A DNA stretch of 52,451 nucleotides from Pseudonocardia humida (GCF_023898865.1 NZ_JAGSOV010000048.1:1-52451); one strand, 5' to 3'. Counted from the first letter of the stretch, positions 15,966 through 24,547 are shown. Notes: generated from the letters alone by a model not told the origin. Numbers and translations: made by a program.

Positions 15966-16624
15966 CAGCTGCCGCTGCTCGATCCGGTGCCGTTCACGCC
16001 GAGCCCGCCGCGGGAGACGCTGGGGCTGCCCGCGGAGCTGCCGCTGGAGCTGGAGCCCGAGCCGGCCGAGGTGCCGCCGGAGGTGCGCGGCGGGGTGCCG
16101 GCCGAGCCGCCCGAGAGCGTGCGCCCCGACGGCGTCCGCACCGTCACGCCGTCCTTGGGCGCGATGGCCGTGCCACCGCTCACCCGCGAGCCGAAAGTGC
16201 CGCTGCCGCCGTAGTTGTAGCGGTACTGCCGGCCGCCGTCGCCGACGAAGATGAAGTACCCGCCGCCGCCGTGGTAGGTCGGGTTGGCCGCCGGGGTGAC
16301 GCAGTTGGCGTCGTCGACGACGACACCGGTCTCCTCGTCGACGCACTGGGCCTCGACCACGTCGTCCGGGGCGGCGAGCGCGTACCCGACCGCGATCACG
16401 GCGACCACACCGACGGTGACGCCGGTGCCGACGAGCACCCTCTTGCGCACCCGCTTCTTGCGGTCCGCTTCTTCCTCGGCGGCGCGTTCGGCCTCTTCAG
16501 CGCGCTTGCGGGCCTGCTCGCGGGCCCGCCTTTCGGCGAGGGTAGGCTCACGCGGAGTAGTGGTCTCGTCCTGGAACCGCATCCGGCCGGACGTCGACCG
16601 CTCCTCCTCCTCGTTGTCCGCCAC
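15965..16624 (-). CDS. Membrane-anchored Gly/Ser-rich protein, YgiB/YjfM (DUF1190)-like by position
   Basis: The 219-residue protein has a highly charged N-terminal region predicted to form a coiled coil (about residues 30-70, ERRAREQARKRAEEAERAAE), one membrane helix (VLVGTGVTVGVVAVIAVGYA), a short Cys-containing segment (EAQCVDEETGVVVDDANCV), a Gly/Tyr stretch (YHGGGGYFIFVGDGG) and a Gly/Ser-rich tail. The membrane helix points the tail outward. GTG 16624 is chosen for AGGGG 7 nt upstream. It is the first gene of the operon with the ATP-grasp ligase and DUF350 gene. YgiB-type proteins occupy this place in enterobacteria and share the YxxGGG-type stretch, but the sequence link here is weak. 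Confidence 0.75.
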   Translation of the reverse strand: MADNEEEERSTSGRMRFQDETTTPREPTLAERRAREQARKRAEEAERAAEEEADRKKRVRKRVLVGTGVTVGVVAVIAVGYALAAPDDVVEAQCVDEETGVVVDDANCVTPAANPTYHGGGGYFIFVGDGGRQYRYNYGGSGTFGSRVSGGTAIAPKDGVTVRTPSGRTLSGGSAGTPPRTSGGTSAGSGSSSSGSSAGSPSVSRGGLGVNGTGSSSGS

Positions 16625-16802
16625 GCGAATCCCCTGTCGCTCACCGACTTGCCGTTCACCGATCCGGCCTGCGCGCGGAACCGTACCGGCCGACGTCGGG
16701 CGCGCACACGTTGACGCTCGCAGCACGGCGACGACCGATGGCCGAGCGACCGGCGCGGCCCGGTGAGCCGACGCGGCGGGTGACGGCATCATTGCGCCCG
16801 TC

Positions 16803-18248
16803 ATGGACCGAACCCTCACGGCGCCACGCCGAGGTCTCACCGACGCCGACGCTCCCCCGCCCGGCTTCCCCGAGATCCCGCCCGCGTTCCCCCGGTACCC
16901 GGACGACCGCGCTCCCCTGCGGCAGTCGGGCATGCTCGGCGGTGACCACACCGCCCTGGCCCCGCTGCCCAGGTCGGGGCGCCCCGCCCCGTCGCGGCGA
17001 GCGGGGAGCGGGTTCTCGACCCAGCACCCGGCCCGTCGCGTGGTGCTGGGCGTGCTGGTCGGCGCGCTGACCATGCTCGGCGTGGCCAGCCTGGACACGC
17101 TGGGCGCGGGCACGGTGCCGGTGCTGGGGTCGTTCGCGGCCCTGCCCGCGGCGCCTGCCGTGCCGGAGATCGTGGAGGTCGAGCCGCCGCCCGCCACCCC
17201 GGGCACCTGCCTGAACTGGACCCGGCCCGACGCCGCGGACACCGCGCTGGTCGACTGCGCCCAGTCGCACCTGTTCGAGCAGGCGGGCTCGATCGCGCTG
17301 GCCGACCAGGCGGCGCTGCCCGACGACCAGAAGATGCGCCAGCTGGTCAACGAGCGCTGCACCCCGATCGTGGTCAACTACCTGAACGGGAAGTTCGACC
17401 CGGTCGGGCGGTACCGGGTGGGTGCGCTCAAGCCGTCGGCCGCGAAGTGGGAGCAGGGCAACCGCGACCTGCGCTGCGGCCTGCAGAGCGCCTCGCGCTC
17501 CGGTGCGCTGTACCCGATGGTCGGCAAGGCGTCCGACAGCGACCAGTCGAACGTCCAGGAGCCGGGCACCTGCCTGGCCATCGACGGCAAGACCATCGGC
17601 GACCCGGTCAGCTGCTCGGGCCAGCACGCCGTCGAGACGGTCGGCATCGTCGACCTCTCCGGCCAGTTCCCCGACGCGTTCCCGCAGGTCGGCGACCAGG
17701 ACGGCTTCCTGCAGCCGGAGTGCGCCCGGATCGCGGGCGAGTACCTGGGCGACCCGGCCGCGATCGCGGCCAAGGGCCTGACCGTCTACTGGGACAACAT
17801 CACCGAGGAGTCCTGGGCCGCGGGCACCCGCCGGGTCAACTGCAACCTGGCGGCCCTGCTGCCCGACCGCAGCGGCTTCGCGCCGATCACCGGAGCCGCC
17901 AAGGGCACCGTGGTCGTGGGCGGCGAGCCTGCCCCGCCGGCCGTGAACCTCCCGGCCCCCGGTGTACCGGCCCCGTCGGTCGAGGAGACCGAGCGGCCGC
18001 AGGGCGACGGCGGCGGCGACGAGCAGCCCCCGCTGGACGGCCAGAACCCGCCCACCGACGGCGAGCAGCCCGACGGCGAGCAACCGCCCGTCGAGGGTGA
18101 GGCACCCGTCGGGGACGGCGGCGAGGTCCCGCCGACGACCGAGGTCCCGACCACCCCGGAGCCCCCGACCGACGGCGACACCGGCGGCGAGATCGACGTC
18201 CCGATCGTCGACCAGGAGCTGGACATCAATCCGCCGGCAGGCACCTGA
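16803..18248 (+). CDS. Septum-formation family membrane protein (Rv3835-like)
   Basis: This 481-residue single-pass protein has a cytoplasmic Pro-rich start, a membrane helix at about residues 79-100 (VVLGVLVGALTMLGVASL), and an extracytoplasmic region with two Cys-containing repeats (PGTCLNWTRPDAADTALVDC and EPGTCLAIDGKTIGDPVSCS), matching the Septum_form domain. The C-terminal 100 residues are acidic and Pro/Gly-rich with DGEQP repeats. It is an orthologue candidate of mycobacterial Rv3835. The next gene is the Rv3836-like zincin, so the local order is conserved. ATG 16803 is used. The divergent gene starts at 16624, leaving a 178-nt shared promoter region. Confidence 0.88.
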   Translation: MDRTLTAPRRGLTDADAPPPGFPEIPPAFPRYPDDRAPLRQSGMLGGDHTALAPLPRSGRPAPSRRAGSGFSTQHPARRVVLGVLVGALTMLGVASLDTLGAGTVPVLGSFAALPAAPAVPEIVEVEPPPATPGTCLNWTRPDAADTALVDCAQSHLFEQAGSIALADQAALPDDQKMRQLVNERCTPIVVNYLNGKFDPVGRYRVGALKPSAAKWEQGNRDLRCGLQSASRSGALYPMVGKASDSDQSNVQEPGTCLAIDGKTIGDPVSCSGQHAVETVGIVDLSGQFPDAFPQVGDQDGFLQPECARIAGEYLGDPAAIAAKGLTVYWDNITEESWAAGTRRVNCNLAALLPDRSGFAPITGAAKGTVVVGGEPAPPAVNLPAPGVPAPSVEETERPQGDGGGDEQPPLDGQNPPTDGEQPDGEQPPVEGEAPVGDGGEVPPTTEVPTTPEPPTDGDTGGEIDVPIVDQELDINPPAGT

Positions 18249-18283
18249 CCCACCCCCGTTCGCCCAGGTGGAAGACTGGCGTC

Positions 18284-18628
18284 GTGCAGATGACCCGGCG
18301 CCGGTTCGAGGAGCTGGTGTCCGACGCCCTGGACTCCGTGCCGGCCGAGCTGTCCGCCCAGATGGACAACGTCGTGGTCCTGGTCGAGGACCGCAACGAC
18401 GAGGAGCCCGCGCTGCTCGGGCTCTACCACGGCGTCGCGCTCACCGAGCGGACCTCGTCCTACGGCGGGGTGCTGCCCGACCGGATCAGCATCTACCGGG
18501 AGGCGATCCTCGACGTCTGCGCGGACGAGGACGAGGTCGTGCACGAGGTGACGGTGACGGTGGTGCACGAGATCGCGCACCACTTCGGGATCGACGAGCA
18601 GACGCTGCACGACCTCGGGTGGGGCTGA
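18284..18628 (+). CDS. Small zincin-like metallopeptidase family protein (Rv3836-like)
   Basis: The 114-residue single-domain protein has the zinc motif VVHEIAHHFGID (HExxHxxGxxD), typical of the minimal zincin family related to Rv3836. The N-terminal FEELVSDALDSVP segment is a hallmark of this family. Its substrate is unknown; many members are thought to be compact metal-binding proteins with doubtful protease activity. It starts 35 nt after the septum gene and is likely co-transcribed. GTG 18284 is used (ATG 18290 is possible), with GGAAG 9 nt before the GTG. Confidence 0.9.
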   Translation: MQMTRRRFEELVSDALDSVPAELSAQMDNVVVLVEDRNDEEPALLGLYHGVALTERTSSYGGVLPDRISIYREAILDVCADEDEVVHEVTVTVVHEIAHHFGIDEQTLHDLGWG

Positions 18629-18649
18629 GTCGCCCCTACCCGGCGCCGC

Positions 18650-18835
18650 TCACCAGTCGTCGCGCTCCTGGAGGTCGCGCAGCTGCTGCCGGACCTCCGA
18701 CCACCGGAGCCGATAGCGCCGCCCCGGGGTGATGACGGCGGGGACGAGCTTGCCCTGAGCCACCCACTTCGTGACCGCGCGCTGCGTGACTCCGAGCCGC
18801 TTGGCGACTTCACCGCACGGCGACAGGTGAGGTAC
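18650..18835 (-). pseudogene. Degenerate excisionase/MerR-type helix-turn-helix gene
   Basis: The minus frame reads PHLSPCGEVAKRLGVTQRAV, then TKWVAQGKLVPAV, TPGRRYRLRWSEV, and ends LRDLQERDDW before a TGA. This is a compact MerR-like/excisionase helix-turn-helix of about 60 residues. No ATG, GTG or TTG lies in frame before the domain; the codon expected to be the start is GTA (18833-18835), and the frame stays open back to about 18972 without a start. Either the start codon has mutated or a frameshift removed the N-terminus. Excisionase-like proteins belong to integrated elements, so this may be a leftover of one. Confidence 0.5.
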
Positions 18836-19030
18836 CGGACGACGGCTTCGCCGCCGAGCCGGCGAGGTGCGGCGCCCTTCCCGACCGCCTGATCGCGCTG
18901 CACGTCGACGACGGCACCGGCCGCTACACCCACCCGTGCACGCTGCGCACCGTGGCCACCGAGGCGCTCGTCATCCAGGCCCGAGAGCGCCCTCGACCGC
19001 CCACCCGACGAGCGATGAGCCGGTGAGGGG
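18836..19030. other. Gene-poor stretch with a possible coding remnant
   Basis: This part of the 402-nt gap between the zincin and the histidine phosphatase holds no complete gene. A plus-strand frame ending at TGA 19024-19026 reads LPDRLIALHVDDGTGRY and TLRTVATEALVIQ, which looks protein-like but has no start and no recognised family. With the broken HTH gene beside it, it may be decayed mobile-element DNA. Confidence 0.4.
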
Positions 19031-19804
19031 TCAGTCCGCCTCGCCGCCCGCGGTGACGTCGCCCGGGCGCGGCGGCGCCGGGTCCCAGTGCACGAGCTCC
19101 CACCCGCCACCCTGCCCGCTGCCGTCCCCGCTGCCGATGGCGGACAGCACCACGATCCCGGTGTTGCCCAGGTACGCCGTCTCGACCACGTCGCCCAGCA
19201 GGGCCGCGGCCCCGAGTCGGATGGCGGCGCCGTGGCTGACCAGCACCACCGTGCCGGCGACCGGCCCCGCGGCCGGGCCGGTGATCTTCTCGACGGCCGC
19301 GGTGAACCGGTCGCGCAGCTCCTGGGCCGACTCGCCACCGGGCAGGTGGGCGTCCAGGTCGCCGCGCCCCCAGGCCGCGTAGACCTCCTCGAACCGCTCG
19401 CGGGCCTCGACGTCCGAGCGGTTCTCCAGGTCACCGACGAAGATCTCGTGGGCGCCGTCGACGACCTGCACCTCCAGGCCGAGCGCGGCGGCGAGGGGGG
19501 CGGCGGTCTGCTGGGCCCGGGTGGCCGTGGAGGCGTGCACGGCGCTGATCGGACCGCCGACCACGGGGTCGACCCGCAGCCGCTCGGCCAGCGCGGCGGC
19601 CTGCGCGTGGCCCAGCTCGGTGAGCGGGGCGCCGGGCGGGCGGGTGTCGAGGGCGTGGATGACGTTGGCGGCGGTCTGGCCGTGGCGCACCAGGACCAGG
19701 CGCGGAGCGCGCTGTGCTGATGATTCGCTCGCCAGCTCGCGCTGCGCCGATGATTCGCTCGCCAGCTCGCGCTGCGCCGATGATTCGCTCGCCAGCTCGC
19801 TCAT
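19031..19804 (-). CDS. Histidine phosphatase (phosphoglycerate mutase-like)
   Basis: The 257-residue protein has a histidine phosphatase domain with the catalytic LVLVRHGQTAANV (RHG), the second Arg in HASTATRAQQTA, Glu in HEIFVGDLE, and the second His in VVLVSHGAAIRLGA. It corresponds by position to Rv3837c. The N-terminus is unusual: 30 residues made of three ELASESSAQR units coded by a perfect 30-bp repeat before the domain begins. Its ATG at 19804 overlaps the pheA stop (ATGA), so it is coupled to pheA. The substrate is unknown. If the repeat is not translated, an internal start would be needed, but none is obvious before the RHG motif. Confidence 0.9.
   Translation of the reverse strand: MSELASESSAQRELASESSAQRELASESSAQRAPRLVLVRHGQTAANVIHALDTRPPGAPLTELGHAQAAALAERLRVDPVVGGPISAVHASTATRAQQTAAPLAAALGLEVQVVDGAHEIFVGDLENRSDVEARERFEEVYAAWGRGDLDAHLPGGESAQELRDRFTAAVEKITGPAAGPVAGTVVLVSHGAAIRLGAAALLGDVVETAYLGNTGIVVLSAIGSGDGSGQGGGWELVHWDPAPPRPGDVTAGGEAD
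19711..19800. repeat. 30-bp tandem repeat (three units) at the start of the histidine phosphatase gene
   Basis: Units at 19711-19740, 19741-19770 and 19771-19800 are direct repeats. The last two are identical and the first differs at two bases. Each codes for ELASESSAQR in frame. There are no spacers, so it is not a CRISPR array. Confidence 0.95.
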
Positions 19805-20742
19805 GCCCGCGTCCCCGCGCGCAGTCCGGCCAGCCATTCCTCGGCGGCGCGGAAGCCGTCGGCGTCCGGGTCGCCGAACGGGGCGGGCGTGGGGCCCGCG
19901 GCGTCGGCGGCGCCGTTGCCCGCCCGTGGGTAGGAGCCCAGGTAGCGGACCTTGTCGCAGCGGCGGTGCAGCGCGGCCAGCGCCTCGCCCATCGCCGGTT
20001 CGGCGACGTGGCCGGTGCAGTCGAGGTGGAACCAGTACTCGGCGTGGCGGTCCTTCAGGGGCCGCGACTCGATGCGGGTCAGGTCGATGCCGCGCATGGT
20101 CAGCTCCGTCAGCAGGCCGAGCAGGGCACCCGGTCGGTTCTGGGTGGTCGCGGCCAGCGTGGTCCGGTCGCGCCCGGTCGCCGCCGGCGGCGTGGTGGGC
20201 CGGCTGACCAGGGCGAACCGGGTGATCGCGCCGCGGTTGTCGGCGACGTCGTCGTGCAGCGCGTGCAGGCCGTGCAGCTCGCCGGCCAGCGGTGCGGCCA
20301 CCGCGGCGTCGACCTCGCCGCGCGCCACCTGGGCGGCGGCCTCCGACGTGGACGTCGTGGTGCGCACGTCGGCCCCCGGGAGGTGCTCGGCGATCCAGCC
20401 GCGGGTCTGCGCGATGCCGTGCGGGTGCGACGCCACCGACCGCACGTCGTCGACCGTTCGTCCCGGGCGCACCAGCAGCGCGAACCGCACCGCCAGCACC
20501 GCCTCCCGCACGATGACCAGCGGCGGGTCCTCGACGAGGCTGTCCAGCACGGCGGGCACCGCGCCCTCCACCGAGTTCTCGATCGGCACGCAACCGGCCT
20601 CGACCTCGCCGTCGCGGACGGCGGCCAGCACGGCCAGGCTTCCGGCGAACGGCACCAACTCGGCGTCGGAGGCCTCCGGGAGCGACCGCAGCGCCTGTTC
20701 GGTGAACGTGGCGTGCGGCCCGAGGAACGCGATGCGGGACAC
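19801..20742 (-). CDS. pheA: Prephenate dehydratase
   Basis: This enzyme turns prephenate into phenylpyruvate in phenylalanine synthesis. The 313-residue protein has the periplasmic-binding-like catalytic domain (RIAFLGPHATFTEQAL; VPIENSVEGAV; the Thr-Arg-Phe catalytic motif in AITRFALV) followed by an ACT domain with GALLGLL and ESRPLKDRHAEYWF, the phenylalanine-binding GALV and ESRP motifs. Feedback inhibition by phenylalanine is expected. GTG 20742 (SRIAFLG) is chosen; the frame upstream has no family similarity. It precedes the histidine phosphatase in the same order as Rv3838c-Rv3837c. Confidence 0.96.
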   Translation of the reverse strand: MSRIAFLGPHATFTEQALRSLPEASDAELVPFAGSLAVLAAVRDGEVEAGCVPIENSVEGAVPAVLDSLVEDPPLVIVREAVLAVRFALLVRPGRTVDDVRSVASHPHGIAQTRGWIAEHLPGADVRTTTSTSEAAAQVARGEVDAAVAAPLAGELHGLHALHDDVADNRGAITRFALVSRPTTPPAATGRDRTTLAATTQNRPGALLGLLTELTMRGIDLTRIESRPLKDRHAEYWFHLDCTGHVAEPAMGEALAALHRRCDKVRYLGSYPRAGNGAADAAGPTPAPFGDPDADGFRAAEEWLAGLRAGTRA

Positions 20743-20870
20743 GCCCCCGACCCTATGCGTTCGGCCGCCCGTGCCCCTGCGCCCCCGTTCGCCGACGGTC
20801 CTGGCCCCCATAGCGCCTCTGCGTAGAAGTGCGCATCACCCGATCCGGTGGTCGCCGTAACCTCCGTCGC

Positions 20871-22082
20871 ATGGTGGGGGTATCCAGCCGGTTACGGCAG
20901 GCGACGGCGGTCGCGCTCGGCGCGCTGACCCTGGTCTCGCTCGCGGCGTGCAGCTCGACGGTGCAGGGCCGGGCGGCGGCCGCGCTACCGCGCGACGGCG
21001 AACCGCCGCTGACCGCGGCACCCGCTCCGCCGTCCCCGGAGGACATCATCCAGGCGCCGGAGGACGGGCGGAGCCTGGAGGCGCACCGGCTCGCCGCGGC
21101 CACGCCGATCATCCCGTCGGTCTTCCCCGACCGGACCGAGTACTGCTTCCCCGAGGGCGCGTTCTTCAGCACGGAGAGCATCGAAGCGCTGTACTTCGTC
21201 GAGGGCACGGCCAAGCCGATCCTGGACAAGTACGGGTTCGCCGCCGGGTGGGGCGAGTGCCAGCAGGACGTGGAGAACCGCGGGACGCTGTCGCTGTCGG
21301 TGGAGCTGTCCGACCCGGCGTCGGCGCGGGCCGCGGCCGACGAGCTGGCCAAGGCCGGGCAGGACTTCGACGAGCGCACCAGCACCGTGCTCGACGGCTA
21401 CCCCGTGCAGACCAGCAACGACGAGGAGAACGACACCGTCGAGATCTGGGCGCCGGTCGGGCGCACCCTGGCCTACGTCTTCCACACCGCGCCCAGCGGC
21501 CAGGCCCTCGACGGCGCCACCCGGCTGATCACCGAGCACACCCGGCTGCTGGAGGCGTTCACCCCGACCCCGCAGGCCGAGCTGCCCAACCTGCCGCTCG
21601 ACCCGGCCGGCCTGATCCCGCGGATCGTCAAGCTGCCCGGCGAGATCCAGAAGGGCACCGGCCCCTACGAGCTCGAGTCCTACCTGCGGCTCGCGATCGA
21701 CGCCGAGGCCGAGCGCGACCTGCTGGCGGACAACGGGTTCGAGTCGATGTTCTACGTCACCTCCGGCGACGACGAGCACAACTACTCGGTCTCGCTCTAC
21801 AAGTTCCCCGGCTCCGCGCAGACCAACGTCGTCTACGACGGCTTCGCGCGGCTGGAGGAGACGGCGTTCGGCGGCACCCCGTTCGAGCTGGAGGCCATCC
21901 CGGACGCGCCGTGCTTCGTCTTCGACGGCGGCCTGCCCGGGACGCCCTCGTTCTACCAGCGCTGCTACGTCGGCTTCGGCGGCTACCTGGCCAGCGTCGA
22001 CGTCGGCGGGCTGGACTCGGCCGACGACACCGCCAAGATGAACGAGCTGCTGCCCCAGCAGCGCGACCTCATCCAGGGCTGA
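20871..22082 (+). CDS. Secreted lipoprotein, DUF7373-type, paralogue 1
   Basis: The protein of about 403 residues has a lipoprotein signal with lipobox LVSLAAC. The mature part contains two similar halves, each with a conserved pattern (SLEAHRLAAATPIIPSVFPD; LLEAFTPTPQAELPNLP; FYQRCYVGFGGYLASVDV). It belongs to the actinobacterial lipoprotein family I recognise as DUF7373; function is unknown. ATG 20871 places the signal peptide correctly; a GTG at 20829 would add a basic 14-residue extension. It is the first of three tandem paralogues on the plus strand with gaps of 33 and 14 nt, which should form one operon. Confidence 0.85.
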   Translation: MVGVSSRLRQATAVALGALTLVSLAACSSTVQGRAAAALPRDGEPPLTAAPAPPSPEDIIQAPEDGRSLEAHRLAAATPIIPSVFPDRTEYCFPEGAFFSTESIEALYFVEGTAKPILDKYGFAAGWGECQQDVENRGTLSLSVELSDPASARAAADELAKAGQDFDERTSTVLDGYPVQTSNDEENDTVEIWAPVGRTLAYVFHTAPSGQALDGATRLITEHTRLLEAFTPTPQAELPNLPLDPAGLIPRIVKLPGEIQKGTGPYELESYLRLAIDAEAERDLLADNGFESMFYVTSGDDEHNYSVSLYKFPGSAQTNVVYDGFARLEETAFGGTPFELEAIPDAPCFVFDGGLPGTPSFYQRCYVGFGGYLASVDVGGLDSADDTAKMNELLPQQRDLIQG

Positions 22083-22115
22083 CCGGCCCGACTCGACCGT
22101 TCGGGGGGACGGACG

Positions 22116-23327
22116 ATGACCGGAGGGGACGGCCGCGCCGGCCACGGCACCGGGCGGTGGGCGGTGGCGCTCGGGCTGCTCGCGGCGCTGTCCGCGTGCG
22201 CGGCGCCGCTGGAGGGCCGGGCGGCGGCCGTGGACGCGGTCGCGGCGCCCACTGCGCCGGGCGAACCGGCGCCCGGCATCACCCCGCCCCCCGCGGAGGG
22301 GATCTCGGTGGAGGCCGCGCGGCTGGCCGCCGCCACCCCGTACGTGCGGGAGGTCCTCCCCGACCGCGCCGACACCTGCGGCCCGGCGGGGCCGCTCACC
22401 AGCCCCGGGCGCGTCGAGGACCTCGGCGCCTACCCGCCCGGCACGGTGGAGCCCGTCCTGGTGAAGTACGGCTACGTCGCGGGGTGGCGGGCGTGCGCCG
22501 CGCCGCCGGACGCCCCGCCCGAGGTGCGGTCCGTGGCCGACACCCTGGAGATGGCCGACCCCGCCGCGGCCCGGGCCACCGCGGCCGAGCTGGCCGCCAC
22601 GTCCCTGCGGTCCGGCGAGCAGCAGACCTCCGTCCTGGGCGGGTCGCGGGCCCAGGTGCTCTCCGAGGGCGACCGGGAGGTCGTGGAGATCTGGGTGCCG
22701 GTCGGGCGCACGATCGGGTTCGTCCGGCACAACGGCCCGGCCGGGACCGCGCTCGGCGAGGCCACCCGCCTCGCCGACGCCCACGCCCGGCTGCTCGCGG
22801 CGTTCACCCCGACCCCGCAGGCGGAGGTGGCCGACCTGCCCGTCGACCCGCTCGGCCTGGTGCCGCGGATGGTCCGCCCGCCCGGCGACGTGCTCAGCGG
22901 CACCGGCTGGTACGGCCTGGCCGCCACCCTGCACACCGCGGCCGACCCCGTCGCCACCCGCGCCCTGCTGACCACCCACGACCACCTGGGCGGGTTCCGC
23001 ATCCGGACCGACGACGGCATCCTCGGCTACCTCGTCGTGCTCGACGCGTTCCCCGGGCCCGCCCAGGCCGAGGCCGTCCGCGCCGCGTACGCGGCGGTCG
23101 AGGACGGCTACCCCGACCAGCGGCGGATCGCGCTGCCCGCGGTGCCCGACGCCACCTGCCACACCGTCGACCGGGGCACCACCGGCGCCCCGCTGGTCAC
23201 CCAGCGCTGCCTCGTCACCCGCGGCGGCTACCTGGCCCCCGTCGACGTCTACGGCTCCGACCGGGTCGACGACACCACGACGCTGGGCGCCATGGTGCGC
23301 ACCCAGGTCGACCTGATCGACGGCTGA
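22116..23327 (+). CDS. Secreted lipoprotein, DUF7373-type, paralogue 2
   Basis: The 403-residue paralogue of its neighbours has lipobox LAALSACAA and the family blocks RLAAATPYVREVLPDRADTC, LLAAFTPTPQAEVADLP and TQRCLVTRGGYLAPVDVYG. GGGGGGACG stands before ATG 22116. Paired Cys positions (one after the PDRADTC block, one in each later block) are shared with the other two copies and suggest conserved disulfides outside the membrane. Divergence from paralogue 1 is substantial, so the duplication is not recent. Confidence 0.85.
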   Translation: MTGGDGRAGHGTGRWAVALGLLAALSACAAPLEGRAAAVDAVAAPTAPGEPAPGITPPPAEGISVEAARLAAATPYVREVLPDRADTCGPAGPLTSPGRVEDLGAYPPGTVEPVLVKYGYVAGWRACAAPPDAPPEVRSVADTLEMADPAAARATAAELAATSLRSGEQQTSVLGGSRAQVLSEGDREVVEIWVPVGRTIGFVRHNGPAGTALGEATRLADAHARLLAAFTPTPQAEVADLPVDPLGLVPRMVRPPGDVLSGTGWYGLAATLHTAADPVATRALLTTHDHLGGFRIRTDDGILGYLVVLDAFPGPAQAEAVRAAYAAVEDGYPDQRRIALPAVPDATCHTVDRGTTGAPLVTQRCLVTRGGYLAPVDVYGSDRVDDTTTLGAMVRTQVDLIDG

Positions 23328-23341
23328 CGGAGGACCGCCCG

Positions 23342-24529
23342 ATGCACCCAGCCCGACGCTGGTCGACCGCGCTCGCGGCGCTGTCCGTGGTGGCCGCCAC
23401 GGCCTGCGCCGCCCCGGTGGCCGGGGCCGCCCGCCCCGCCCAGCTGATCGACCTGCCCACCGGTTCCGGGGAGCCCGCGCCCGGGATCGTCGTGCCGCCA
23501 CCGCAGGGCAACGGCCAGATCCTGGAGGCGATCCGGCTGGCCGCGGCGACGCCCATCGTGCGCGAGCAGTTCCCCGACCGCACCAACCCGTGCTCGACGA
23601 CCGGCGAGCTGGTGGCCCCGCGCGACGTCGAGGCGACGTCCTTCCCGGAGGGCACCGTCGCGCCCGTCCTGGCCAAGTACGGGTTCGTCACCGCCTGGCG
23701 GGCGTGCGCCTCGAACGCGGAGGGGTGGTGGACGGTGACGCAGTCGGCCGAGCTGTCCGACCCGGCCGCGGCGCGCCACGCCGTCGTCGAGCTGGCCGCG
23801 GCCTCGCTGGTCTCCGGCGAGCGCCAGACGACCGTGCTCGGCGGGGCGACGGCGCAGGTCAGGGTCGAGGAGGAGACGGAGGTGGTGCAGATCTGGGTGC
23901 CGGTGGGCCGGCTGTTCGGCTACGTCTTCCACCAGGCGCCCGCGGGCGTCGCGCTCGCCGAGGCCACCCGGCTGGCCGAGGTGCACTCCCGGCTGCTCGC
24001 GTCGTTCACGCCCACCCCCCAGGCCGGGGTCCCCGACGTGCCCGACGACCCGGCCGGGCTGAGCGAGCTGACCGTCCGCCCGCCCGGCGACGCCGTCCGG
24101 GGCAGTGGCCCGTTCGACCTCGAGGCGACCCTGCACTCGTCGACCGACCCGATCGCCGACCGCGCCCTGCTCACCGCGAACGGCTTCCGCGGCTCGTTCC
24201 GCTGGCTCACCTACGACGGCGCGCACAGCTACGCCGCCGTCCTGCAGGCCTTCCCGGGGCCGGCGCAGGCCGAGGCGGTCCGGCAGGCGTTCGTCACCTC
24301 CGACGCCGGCGCGGAGGGGCGCGTCCCGTTCACGCTGCCGGGCGCCCCGGACGCGTCCTGCTTCCGCACCGACCGCAGCGTGCCCAGCCTGGCGTCGTTC
24401 TACCAGCGCTGCTACGCGAGCCGCGGCGCCCACCTCGTGTGGGTGGACATCGACGCCATCCGCTCGGTCGACGACACCGCGGCCATGACCACGCTGCTGG
24501 CGGCCCAGATCGACCTGATCGACGGCTGA
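23342..24529 (+). CDS. Secreted lipoprotein, DUF7373-type, paralogue 3
   Basis: The 395-residue third copy has a signal peptide ending in the lipobox VVAATACAA, followed by RLAAATPIVREQFPDRTNPC, LLASFTPTPQAGVPDVP and FYQRCYASRGAHLVWVDID. The ATG at 23342 follows GGAGG with a short gap. It is closest in arrangement to paralogue 2 (both have ERQTTVLGG / EQQTSVLGG-type segments). The end of the gene lies 18 nt from the convergent stop at 24548, with a short GC-rich inverted repeat between them. Confidence 0.85.
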   Translation: MHPARRWSTALAALSVVAATACAAPVAGAARPAQLIDLPTGSGEPAPGIVVPPPQGNGQILEAIRLAAATPIVREQFPDRTNPCSTTGELVAPRDVEATSFPEGTVAPVLAKYGFVTAWRACASNAEGWWTVTQSAELSDPAAARHAVVELAAASLVSGERQTTVLGGATAQVRVEEETEVVQIWVPVGRLFGYVFHQAPAGVALAEATRLAEVHSRLLASFTPTPQAGVPDVPDDPAGLSELTVRPPGDAVRGSGPFDLEATLHSSTDPIADRALLTANGFRGSFRWLTYDGAHSYAAVLQAFPGPAQAEAVRQAFVTSDAGAEGRVPFTLPGAPDASCFRTDRSVPSLASFYQRCYASRGAHLVWVDIDAIRSVDDTAAMTTLLAAQIDLIDG

Positions 24530-24547
24530 CGGCCGGGCCGGACGGCC

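Noticed and set aside
19711..19800. CRISPR array
   Set aside because: The 30-bp units are directly adjacent with no spacers and are in frame within a gene.
20948..24529. An open frame of about 1200 codons that runs through all three lipoprotein genes
   Set aside because: Only its last third is a true gene (23342-24529). The rest is an out-of-frame reading of the first two lipoprotein genes.
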